A stretch of DNA of 10,000 nucleotides from Actinidia chinensis (lineage: Eukaryota > Streptophyta > Magnoliopsida > Ericales > Actinidiaceae). The stretch spans positions 35,001 through 45,000 of the forward strand of contig VIGQ01001849.1 of the NCBI GenBank assembly GCA_009663005.1, read 5' to 3'. Positions within the stretch are counted from its first letter, which is position 1, and the number at the start of each line of letters is the position of its first letter. This document shows positions 1 through 7,269 of this stretch, piece after piece. A program made the translations under genes and the position numbers. The notes under the pieces are model-generated. The model worked only from the letters and a program-made list of their open reading frames with translations, searched no databases and was not told the DNA's origin.

Positions 1-860
1 AACTTAAGGATTATAATAAAATGTATGAACATATATATAACTTAATGATCATAGTGTGACCTCTTCAGACTACGTAGCAGGACTAGCAGGATTTGTTAGA
101 GCATCTCTAACAATACCTCTGATTCTTTTTCCAAATTATATGGTAAACTGCATTTTTCCTTCGCAAAGTATTGAGTGATTTTTACTTTATCTCTTAACTA
201 ATAATTCTTTTACTTTATACCCTCAACTATATAAACCATTGCAATTAATCTCGATATTCAATGTCCATTTACAAAATGAATAAAGAATGCCACGCCACAT
301 GTTAACTCAACCTGAATCTAGGGGCAACACATGTTAACATTATAGAAAATAATCAAATTCAATAATTGGTATCACAATATGAGTGGTAGAGAGATTAGAT
401 AATAAGAAATAAAATAGAAGACAAATTGAAATTATATATTTTTATGACGTTAATATGAGTTGCCTCCAGGGGCCAGATCAACATATGGTAGCTTAACATG
501 ATGTTGCAATTGATTGCAACGGTTTATCCAGTTGAGGGCTAAGTGAGAAAAATTATTAATTATAGGGGAAAAACAGAAATTACTAAATACTTTGGGAGGA
601 CAAATTGTAATTTACCCAATTTATATTAAAAAAGTACCATCCTAATTTTTTACAACCTTCTCAAACAATAGTCGTTATTCTTTCTCTACTCTATTAAAAT
701 AATATTTTTTTATTTTATTATTTTTTCCCCCCCGCCCTCATTTTCTTCTTTCTCCTCCAGCACCCCGTCTCATTCTACACACACAATCAATCCAGCCCTC
801 TTCCTCTTCTCATCCCACTGCAGCTCTACAATCCTCTATCAAACAATGTTGCAGAGATCA
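1..860. other. AT-rich non-coding DNA with a pyrimidine-rich tract
   Basis: I see no supported gene here. The stretch is AT-rich, with short reading frames only and many A and T runs. Near 96-125 it contains GAGCATCTCTAACAATACCT, which resembles wording common in plant intergenic repeats, but no inverted partner was found. From about 640 to 860 it becomes strongly pyrimidine-rich (T runs, then CCCCCCC at about 727-733, then CT/CTC clusters up to about 840). Such a tract is typical of plant core promoters and 5' leaders, but no coding sequence follows on the + strand, so a promoter role is only a possibility. Confidence 0.5.
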
Positions 861-1277
861 AGTATTTTTCATATGTGATCTATTTCATCTCTAATTATAG
901 TGGCAAAACTATTCCAATTCTTTCAAACAAAACAGCCATCTTAAAGCTATAGAGGACAGTCATTCCCAATCCATAGAAAAAAAAGAGAAACATTATAAAA
1001 ACATGTAAGAAAGGTATTTGTTTCGCAACAGTCATTAAGTCTTTAGCCATCAACAAAGCCATAGGCAATTGCTCAGTGAATGATTCGGCAAATACACACC
1101 AAACACATCCAGATTTAGGGTTGTAGTTTGTTGGAAAAGGGTTAAAGAGTCTGTAGAAAGCCACATCAAGGTCTCCAATTTAATTTGTTGTTTGATTGCA
1201 GTCAACCATTCGACTAGGTGACTATTGGCAGTGAGAAGAAAGGGACTGTGGAAGAGAAGCAACAATGGAGAGTAAGG
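861..1277 (-). other. Unassigned stretch with overlapping short antisense frames
   Basis: Two overlapping short frames are open on the - strand. The longer runs from about 1164 down to 895 (89 codons). Its second half is very hydrophobic (FLHVFIMFLFFFYGLGM and beyond), so it could form a membrane segment if translated, and its first half has ordinary composition. It begins at GTG rather than ATG, and I do not recognise it. The other frame (1265 to 1050) is read from the same DNA, so at most one can be real. In AT-rich plant DNA frames of this length arise by chance. It could be a worn exon of a host gene, but nothing proves that. Confidence 0.2.
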
Positions 1278-1304
1278 AGAAGATGAGGGCAGGGGATGTT
1301 TAGG
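1278..1304 (+). repeat. Left copy of a ~27-bp direct repeat
   Basis: This copy shares the core GAGGGCAGGGGATGT and its flanks with 1962-1988. The match is about 27 bp with three differences. It is much more GC-rich than its surroundings. Near the left copy GCTGCA follows the repeat, while near the right copy GCTGCA precedes it, so the two neighbourhoods are related but rearranged. Possible origins are an old duplication, a large insertion with a duplicated target, or an unidentified dispersed repeat. It is too long for an ordinary target-site duplication. Confidence 0.65.
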
Positions 1305-1387
1305 ATCGCTGCAGTAACTCTTAGCACCCTAAAAAATAGGGATCATTTAGGGGTTCTATAGGAGAAGTGATGCAAATACAAGCTGAA

Positions 1388-1418
1388 GATTACTTGGAGA
1401 TCCGATTACTTGGAATCC
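1388..1418 (+). repeat. 16/15-bp tandem duplication
   Basis: GATTACTTGGAGATCC (1388-1403) is followed at once by GATTACTTGGAATCC (1404-1418), a head-to-tail copy with one base missing. It looks like a replication-slippage duplication. It lies in a 73-codon open frame (1367-1588) that I do not consider a gene. Confidence 0.8.
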
Positions 1419-2870
1419 GAGACGTCATTATGGGAGCGTTGTGGTTGATAATTTTATTGATCATAATTTTTTTGCTGGGCTGTCGTAATTTATTTTTCTA
1501 TTATAATAGTATCGTTAGATTATTCTGTTTCTATTATATAGCAGTCGTTGGAAAGCTCTCTGCAATGAAAGATTCGAAACTTATGTAATCATTTTATACG
1601 GGCTCAACCAAAGATACGAAAACTGCTCATAAGTTATGATTTTTTGTCCCGTTAATTTCTTGGGTCTGGGTTTTGGGCTTGTTTTTTTATGATTTCATAA
1701 GTTTTTTTTTTTTAACCCGACTTTATCCAGGGCTTTGTAGGGTTGGTGCCCATATTTATACTCTTATTTTTTAGATTTTCAGTAGTTTTTTGGAGATTTA
1801 ATAATTCGCGCAAGTTTTGCAACCGTTTTTCATCATTTTTTTCCCCGGTATTTTTGCAAATCATAAATGTTTGATGTCTCTTTACCTGGTATTCTCTTAA
1901 ATCGTCGGAATCAACGTTAAGATTTGATTATCGGTTTTTTTTTACATATCCGCTGCATCAAGAAGACGAGGGCAGGGGATGTGTAGAATTATTTGGGAGT
2001 GACACCTCAGGGTGGAGATGTCAATCATGGGTTATTGTTTGGACACATGGGGTCTTCAGTCTTCTACGTGTATAGATAAGCAGGATGCTAATCAATTGTC
2101 TGGGAGCTTCTTCTTCAAGCTTAGCAGCTCCAACAATGTTTTCTTTCTTTCATTTTTTTGCTTTTCTTTCTTACAAAATATACAAAATAGAGAGGGAAGA
2201 AAAAAATAAGAAAAATGTTGGGAACTTCCAAGAAAAAATTGGAAAATCTTGTTTAATGAATGAATTCTATGCCCTATATTTAAATTTATTTTCTCTCATC
2301 TCATATAAATCTGAAATTTTCATGAAAATATTGAAATTGGTTAATATAATTATTTTACCCACAATTAAATAATATATGATTAGTTATCACCATGCTGGCG
2401 TTCATGTTTGTGTTTGATGATAAAAATTATAATTTTTTTGTTTTGTTTGAATTATGTTGAATTCACGAGTAAAAGGGTTTTTATTTATTCAATTTCGTGG
2501 CATAATGGTGGAGGTTGTTTATATGATGATCAGATTTTTATAATTTCTGGATATAAACTTAGACTAATTTTTTTTTTAAAAAAATTCATGATTCGAAATT
2601 TATGAAAATATTTATGTTGATTCCTTTGTGTCAAGTGTGTTGTCTAAAACTTTTAGAGTCAAATTCAATTTGTGAAATTTATTAAAAATCATAGGTCGAG
2701 CTGTTGTCCAGAAAATTGTAGTGCAGAATTTCTGTTCAATTTTTAAAGAGCATTGAAAAATCTAGTATGATATAAATTTATGTGTCTCCTATATGGTTAA
2801 ATAATTTCATAAATTAAGATTCAGGGAAAATTCATGAACTGGCGGACTCTGTCAAGTTACATGTTTACAC
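1419..2870. other. AT-rich non-coding DNA
   Basis: No gene can be supported. The region has frequent long T runs (for example around 1703-1712, 1936-1942 and 2570-2578) and only short frames in all six readings. The frames at 2012-2209, 2085-2372 and 2408-2605 are dominated by F, L, I, S and K, as expected from translating AT-rich DNA. The stretch could hold a long 5' LTR or leader of the retrotransposon that begins near 2870, or older host intergenic DNA. No second copy of it appears at the right-hand side of the window to test the LTR idea. Confidence 0.45.
1962..1988 (+). repeat. Right copy of a ~27-bp direct repeat
   Basis: This is the partner of 1278-1304, in the same orientation about 680 bp away. 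The shared part is AGAAGA-C/T-GAGGGCAGGGGATGT followed by G/T-TAG. The 660 bp between the copies are AT-rich and carry no recognisable coding sequence. Confidence 0.65.
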
Positions 2871-3490
2871 ATCTTGCATTTTTATACAGTTGATGAGGCT
2901 ATTTGTAGGAACACGAACCATACGAATAGAATACCCATCCACAAGAATTCCATGGGGAGCCGAAGTCAGAGACACGCGTTTACCCCTATCCAAGATTATT
3001 TCCCCCTGCTACTGTATGCAAAACCGATTTACAACTCCTATCCAGAATCAAGCACAAAACATACTTCACGAAACCGAAACCATGGGCGCGAACCCAAAAA
3101 GGCGAAATCAGTCATGGTGTAAGGTGCTCGTAATCAGCGATTAGAAGGGGCATCAAAATCGAAAACTTAGATCTCTAATGCTTTTCTAGCGCACTTGGTC
3201 GACAACGGACACCTTAAAGAGTTCGGGGATAATGAGAGCCCGAGTAGAAGCGTCCGAACCGAGGCCAACAGAAGGCCCCGACCCCGAGTCAGGGAGGAGT
3301 AGAAGAGGCTTGCGACGCTGATTATGAAGACTTGCCCCTAGGCACTCTCCCATGATCGGGGCCCGATGACCGCAGTCTAGAGAGTAAATCCGAAGAGATC
3401 CGCTGATTAGGCAAATCATGAGGTGCCTCGGCTCCAATCACTGCCGAAGAAGATGAAGGCGGCCGAGACTGCTAGGGAATGTGTCACTTT
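2870..3490 (+). pseudogene. Ty3/Gypsy gag C-terminal remnant
   Basis: The clearest part is 3195-3227, which reads LVDNGHLKEFG. This is the hydrophilic stretch that in many plant Ty3/Gypsy Gag proteins closely follows the zinc-knuckle region. After it comes a basic, Pro/Arg/Glu-rich segment (about 3228-3300) ending in a stop. The DNA before it (2870-3190) has coding-like composition and short open frames, but I could not find an intact zinc knuckle, so the assignment there rests on position. Gag would package the element RNA into cytoplasmic particles. The segment leads without a gap into the protease at about 3482. Certainty is good for 3195-3300 and low for 2870-3190. Confidence 0.55.
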
Positions 3491-3609
3491 TCCAGGGCGG
3501 ACTTCGAAAGAGTCAACAATCCTCACTCGGATCCATTAGTGGTGCAATTGAGGATCGGAGGTACGACTTCAACAGAATCCTTGTGGATACCGGAACTCGG
3601 TCGAGGTAA
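3482..3609 (+). pseudogene. Retrotransposon aspartic protease (partial, frameshifted)
   Basis: This is the start of the pepsin-like retroviral-type protease that would cut the Gag-Pol polyprotein inside the particle. From 3500 one frame reads [21 protein letters not shown] up to 3562. The reading then moves by one base, as if one base had been lost between 3559 and 3562, and continues as [11 protein letters not shown]. The catalytic DTG triad is intact at 3586-3594. A stop follows at 3607-3609, only five codons after the triad. The conserved acidic/His segment before the strand-rich core is typical of plant Ty3/Gypsy proteases. The rest of the domain continues weakly as DLIKQLKN around 3618-3641. 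Confidence 0.85.
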
Positions 3610-3650
3610 GGTTTCGATTTAATCAAACAATTAAAAAATCCCCAGACCAA

Positions 3651-4170
3651 TTGAAACAGCCTGAGCTCTTGCTAGTCGGGTTTTTATATTCTCAAAGCGT
3701 CATTGACCGTGTTAGGAACTGTGTCTTTCAAACCCGAGCAGACTCCCAAAATTTAGTGACAGAATTGTTAGTTGGGGATATACCATCACCATATAATGCT
3801 TTGTGGGAAGAGATGGGTGCACAGATGAAGGGAGTGCTTCCACCTTTACCAAGCATAAAATTCCTCACGCCCGAGGCGAGAGGCTATTTATGTAGACCAG
3901 TGGCCGCAAAACAATGCTACATGGCACACGGCGACCAAGGTTGCGGTGAAAGAAGTTCAAATGATCGAGTGAGGATATAGAAGTGCTGGGGATGTGGATC
4001 GTGGATCCCGAGGCAAGGGTATCGAGGAATTGGTGCGTCTTAATTGATGATGTCGCGTTTCAGATTGATTTTTTCTTGTCCGGGTCAGACTTGAATGAAT
4101 GCGAGAGGACTGAATCAATTCCAACTTTTAAAGCTAACATCGAGTATTTGCATGGACCCCTTATGAATGC
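3651..4170 (+). pseudogene. Protease-to-RT linker region of Ty3/Gypsy Pol
   Basis: An open stretch (3651-3980) carries conserved blocks that lie between protease and reverse transcriptase in plant Ty3/Gypsy Pol: LVGF (residues 8-11), TRADSQNLVTELLV (28-41), DIPSPYNA (43-50), MKGV (59-62) and VAAKQCYMA (84-92). After a frame change a second stretch (3983-4143) carries GSDLNECERTE (4082-4114) and KANIE. One further base shift gives VFAWTPYE at 4144-4167, a block that stands just ahead of the RT fingers. The sequence then breaks off into an A-rich tract, so the RT domain that should follow is missing. The open stretches have no convincing start codon, as expected for parts of a polyprotein. Confidence 0.88.
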
Positions 4171-4269
4171 GGTAAAAAAAAAAAAAAAAAGAAAGAAACC
4201 AAAAAACAAAACAAAAACCACGGAATGACCCAACTTTAATCAGCAAAAGCTGAACGTTCAACCGGATTT
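4171..4269 (+). other. A-rich junction replacing the RT-RNase H region
   Basis: Directly after the pre-RT block the sequence becomes GGTAAAAAAAAAAAAAAAAA (from about 4171), then runs of A with single G or C up to about 4220, then about 50 bases of unassigned sequence before integrase-like coding resumes. In an intact element roughly 2 kb or more encoding reverse transcriptase and RNase H would lie here. I see no RT box and no RNase H motif. The A tract may be the scar of the deletion, filler added at break repair, or the remains of something inserted and lost. Confidence 0.7.
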
Positions 4270-4735
4270 TTGACCGTCAAACAAAGGGAAGGAGGTCGGC
4301 TCCGCGAGCCACGAGGATGCATCCATTTTTTGTCATACACAACTCTTCAGAGCTGGATGGACCCTACCGTGAATTATTTGCGGACCGACTCGCCTGTCAA
4401 TACAGAAAGGAGGCGGCATAAGATTAGGATCAAGGCTGCTGATTCTGGATATCCCCCTCAGAGAGACTTGTACAAAAGGTCTTATCAAGGTCGCCTACTT
4501 GCTGTGTTACATCTGAGCCTCGTCGAGGCCGTACTTTATGAAATCCATTGAGGGAATGTGCGATTAATTCTAAGGGAAGATCCTTTGGCACCAGAGCTCT
4601 TTCACAAGGTATAGTGGCCTTACAATGCAGAAGGATACTCAGGTATATGTGCGCAGGTGCAACAATGTCAGCTATTTTTCATTCACCCCTTATCCATCAG
4701 CCCGCAGGGACCTACGCCGCTTACTCGTCCTTGGG
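4270..4735 (+). pseudogene. Integrase N-terminal zinc-binding region and lead-in (broken)
   Basis: The lead-in SWMDPTVNYLRTDSP (4351-4395) and DLYKRSYQG (about 4465-4491) are characteristic of the segment ahead of integrase in plant Ty3/Gypsy Pol. The first zinc-ligand His is the last codon before a stop (4546-4548, stop 4549-4551). The next block continues in another frame as RSFGTRALSQG (about 4578-4610). The expected second His appears to be replaced (INSKG in that frame). The Cys pair is present as TGC at 4658-4660 and TGT at 4666-4668. They are eight bases apart instead of nine, so one base has been lost between them. Three frames are used in under 300 bases. Confidence 0.85.
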
Positions 4736-5232
4736 GGCCCTTCGCCCATGGGGAATGGATATCGTGAAAAACGGTTTTTTTTCTACCCAGAGCTCCCGGC
4801 AACAAAAGGTTCTTTACTATGCGCATCGATTACTTCACTAAATGGGTGGAAGTTTTGTATCCGCTGGCCCAGATTAGGGAGGAACACGCCGTGATAGGTT
4901 TATTCACCAGTAACATCCTATCAGATTTGGCATCCCACGGGCCTTTGTGTCAGATAATAGTACACCACTTCGTGGGAAGCAAAGTCCAGGAGTTTGTTAG
5001 AGCAACTGGAAATTGAATTTCTACAACTCACGCCGATTACCCGTATAAAGAGCAATGGTCCAAGTCCGAGGCCACTAATAAGACTATCATGACGGGAATT
5101 AAGAAACGACTCGGAGAAGGCCAAGGAAAGTGGGTCGATGAGTTGGCAAACATGTTATGGCTTATCGACCACAACCGCGGAAGGCGACAAACTATACGCC
5201 ATATTCACTGGCTTTTCGGATTCGAACCGTAA
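4736..5232 (+). pseudogene. Integrase catalytic core (D-D-E, frameshifted)
   Basis: This is the rve-type core that would join element DNA to the host chromosome in the nucleus. The first catalytic Asp is in WGMDIV (Asp codon 4758-4760). After a frame change the block DYFTKWVE follows (4828-4851), then LAQIRE and, near 4978-4998, VGSKVQEF. The second Asp is in AFVSDN (Asp codon 4953-4955), which is in a different frame from the blocks on both sides. The Glu is in SEATNKT (codon 5068-5070). The spacing, about 65 and 38 codons, fits the family. A stop at 5014-5016 separates the second Asp from the Glu. The stretch 5017-5229 is then open and includes GKWVDEL (5125-5145). All three acidic residues survive, but no single frame links them. 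Confidence 0.92.
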
Positions 5233-5630
5233 TTCCACTGGAGGTTGGTCTGCCCATAATTCGGACAGAGGCTTTTACAACACATCCACAATAATGAGGT
5301 CCCTGGCCCGAATCTAGACTGGCTGAAGAAAGGGAGAGACAACGCACTCATCGAATGGCCGACTATCAAAAGTAGCTGGCTAATCCTTCAACCAGAAAGT
5401 CCAATGGAGAGAATTTGAAGTGGGCATCTCGTTCTCAAAAAGTCCGTGGGAAACACCCAGAGATCCAACGTGGCAAGCTTGCCCGAACGGGGAGGGGCCC
5501 TACAAAATAATCACTTCGCTGGCGGAGTTCTTACTATTGGAGATCGAAGGAAGGGAAATCCCTAGACCCTGGATTCCACAGCACTCTGCGAAAGTCTCAC
5601 TTCCACTAAACTGTAATGTCGCACTGAGCT
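5233..5630 (+). pseudogene. Integrase C-terminal domain and end of pol
   Basis: Past the stop at 5230-5232 the reading moves between frames. It resumes clearly in the frame from 5420, with FSKSPW, GPYKI (about 5495-5509) and EIEGREIPRPW (about 5540-5572). In plant Ty3/Gypsy Pol the GPY block and the PRPW-type ending mark the C-terminal DNA-binding part and the last residues of the polyprotein. The frame stays open to 5728, but the part after about 5600 runs into a TATA-like stretch and the tandem array and does not look like protein sequence. No chromodomain is visible, which fits the non-chromovirus groups. Confidence 0.82.
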
Positions 5631-5636
5631 TCAACA

Positions 5637-5648
5637 TATATATAAAAG
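5637..5648 (+). promoter_or_regulatory. TATA-box-like sequence between pol and the array
   Basis: TATATATAAAAG matches a plant TATA box well and stands alone in a moderately GC-rich setting, about 40 bases before the tandem array. If it worked, + strand transcription would start near the beginning of the array. There is no transcript or other element to confirm this, and short TATA matches are common in plant DNA. Confidence 0.2.
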
Positions 5649-5679
5649 CATTGCATCTTTCAATTACCCTGTTATGTAA

Positions 5680-6860
5680 ATACGTTTACACCTTGGTAAA
5701 AAGTGAGGGACAGTTTAGTCGACCTTGACCAAGTTCGTAGCTTTTCCGATAATTTTTACAAGTTAACTTGATCAATCGCGAAGAACAAAGAAGGAGAAAG
5801 AAAAAAAGAAAAACTATAAAGGAAAAAAAAAAAAGAAAATAGAAGGGTTAGCCGAGCTTTGCACAAATATCCAATACCGAACTGCCTTTGTTATCTTTAA
5901 TCAAGTAACACTTGGTAAAAACCGAGGGGGGGAAAAAAAAAAAAAAGGAAAGCTAGCCGAGCTGACCAGCTCCGATCCTTATCCGATATTTTTACAAGTT
6001 AACTTGATCAAATCGCGATAAGGGGTGCCGAACTTTGCGCAAAATATCGAACTGCCTTCGTTCGCTTTAATCAGGTAACACTTGGTAAAAATCGAGGGAA
6101 AAGATAACCGAGCTTGAAAGACCAAGCTCCAGCTATCCGATAATTTTTACAAGTTAACTTGATCAAATTCGGCGAGAATGGTTAGCCGAGTTTGAGAAGC
6201 ACACCGAACTACTTCGTGCTTTAATCCAGTAACACTGGTAAAAATCGAGGGGAACTAGCCGAGCTTGACCAAGCTCGCAAGCTTGTCCGATAATTTTTAC
6301 AAGTTAACGTGATCAAAATCTCGAGAAGGGGTTAGCCGGCTTTGTCAAAAGTCACAAACTGCCTTCGGTTATCTTTTATCACGTAACAGTGGTAAAAACC
6401 AAGGGAAAACTAGCCGAGCTTGACCAGCTCCGAGCTTGTTCCGATAATGTTTAAAGTAACTTATCAAATCGCGAGAAGGGGTTAGCTAGCTTTGAGAATC
6501 ACCAAACTGCTTTCGTTAGTTTTTATCAGTACACTTGGTAAAAACCGAGCAGGAAAGCTAAGCGAAGCTTGACCAAGCTTCGAGAGCTTGTCCGATAATT
6601 TTTACAAGTTACACGTTGATCAATCGCAAAAAGGGTTAGCCGGTTTTTGCAAAAGCACCGAACTGCCTTCGTTCGCTTAATCAAGTAACACTTGTTAACA
6701 ACCAAGGGAAAAGCTAGCCGAGCTTGACACAAGCTCCGAACTTGTCCGATATTTTTACAGAGATCACTCGATTAAATTAAATCGCAAGAGTTAGTCGAGC
6801 TCACCTGAGCTCCGAATTGGCCCTTGTTCGTTTTATCATTTAACTTAAGTGAAGCCAAAA
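5680..6860 (+). repeat. Tandem array of seven ~152-bp units behind integrase
   Basis: The anchor CCGATAATTTTTAC or a close variant starts at 5746, 5983, 6137, 6287, 6441, 6592 and 6746, giving steps of 237, 154, 150, 154, 151 and 154. A second anchor, CACTTGGTAAAAACCGAGG or a variant, recurs with the same period, starting near 5690. Each unit has a hairpin around GAGCTTGACCAAGCTC, then the anchor, then overlapping palindromes AAGTTAACTT and TTGATCAA, then GGGTTAGCCGAGCTTTG, and then AACTGCCTTCGTTCGCTTTA. The first interval is longer because of a purine-rich insertion. The last unit fades out near 6860. The units differ by scattered substitutions and one-base indels, so the array is old. Tandem repeats in the 3' untranslated region are established for plant Tat/Ogre elements and can seed satellite DNA. 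I see no coding function. Confidence 0.95.
5780..5846 (+). repeat. Purine-only expansion inside the first array unit
   Basis: Between the anchor and the GGGTTAGCCGAG block the first unit carries about 65 extra bases, almost all A and G (GAAGGAGAAAGAAAAAAAG and similar, broken only by ACTATA). In the other units the same spot is just GCGAGAAGGGG. It therefore looks like local expansion of the short purine run by slippage. A second purine run (GGGGGGG followed by about 14 A) lies at 5926-5951 in the next unit. Such runs resemble polypurine tracts, but no LTR start follows either. Confidence 0.75.
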
Positions 6861-7269
6861 TGCGAGACGGACTGTTCAAAAATTCAAGTGGCAACAAACT
6901 GAGAAGTAAATTAGCATTTTTATTTATGTACAAAAGGAAAACTTTCGGATACAGCCCTGTTTCGGATATACAATCACAACTCAAAACACAAGGTAAGACG
7001 GACTTTGCTTGAAAGGAACAGTTGAGAGGTCCACTCAGCTTCATCTTCACATCAACACCGATAACCGAGCTTTCAGCCTTCCATTCCTGAATGATACTGG
7101 AACTTGTCCCCCGGTCATGAGTCACTGCAATAAGCGCACACGCGGCTTCAACTGATTCTTTTAACCTTGTGGATAGTTGCCCTCGAAATAAGGCATGACC
7201 TCCCACAAGACCTTCGATACTCGCGAGTGCGAGGTGATGGAGAGGCCAACTCAACCGCCCCACCAGCAT
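6772..7269 (-). CDS. 165-codon antisense open frame of unknown function
   Basis: This is the longest uninterrupted frame in the window. It reads against the retrotransposon. Its ATG is at 7269-7267 and an in-frame stop lies a short way upstream, so an extended 5' part in the same frame is excluded. The last 25-30 residues come from the end of the tandem array and are unlikely to be ancestral coding. The middle (KESVEAACALIAV, SIIQEWKAESSVIGV) has ordinary protein composition, with a short leucine-rich stretch later (NLLLSLLPLEFL). I recognise no domain, signal peptide or catalytic motif. Extra antisense ORFs between pol and the 3' LTR are known in Tat-group elements, so it may be a remnant of one. 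A chance frame in GC-moderate DNA is equally possible. Confidence 0.3.
   Translation of the reverse strand: MLVGRLSWPLHHLALASIEGLVGGHALFRGQLSTRLKESVEAACALIAVTHDRGTSSSIIQEWKAESSVIGVDVKMKLSGPLNCSFQAKSVLPCVLSCDCISETGLYPKVFLLYINKNANLLLSLLPLEFLNSPSRILASLKLNDKTNKGQFGAQVSSTNSCDLI

Larger units (their letters stand above)
2870..5630 (+). mobile_element. Internal region of a decayed Ty3/Gypsy LTR retrotransposon
   Basis: Pieces of a plant Ty3/Gypsy gag-pol polyprotein follow one another on the + strand in the usual order: gag tail, protease, protease-RT linker, integrase. The order PR before INT with INT last is the Ty3/Gypsy arrangement; Copia elements have INT before RT. Reverse transcriptase and RNase H are deleted near 4171-4270. 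Coding similarity jumps between frames at least once per few hundred bases and is cut by many stops, so the copy is inactive. The tandem array that follows (5680-6860) and the antisense coding remnants suggest the Tat/Ogre-like group, which is an inference. Neither LTR is demonstrated, and the left end near 2870 rests only on the change in composition. Confidence 0.9.

Noticed and set aside
96..125. Terminal inverted repeat of a small DNA transposon
   Set aside because: The GAGCATCTCTAACAATACCT wording is suggestive, but no inverted partner was found within the next 1.5 kb and no target-site duplication is visible.
2012..2605. Three short + strand frames in the AT-rich flank
   Set aside because: Their composition (F, L, S, K, I) is what AT-rich non-coding DNA gives by translation, and two of them overlap each other in different frames.
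3186..3437. 83-codon antisense frame
   Set aside because: It overlaps the gag tail on the opposite strand, where LVDNGHLKEF is read in sense, so it is a shadow of that coding region.
6526..6732. 68-codon antisense frame in the tandem array
   Set aside because: It is built entirely from repeat units and has no independent protein character.
5640..6860. CRISPR-like array
   Set aside because: The period is ~152 bp with the whole unit repeated, not short repeats with unique spacers, and the setting is a plant retrotransposon.
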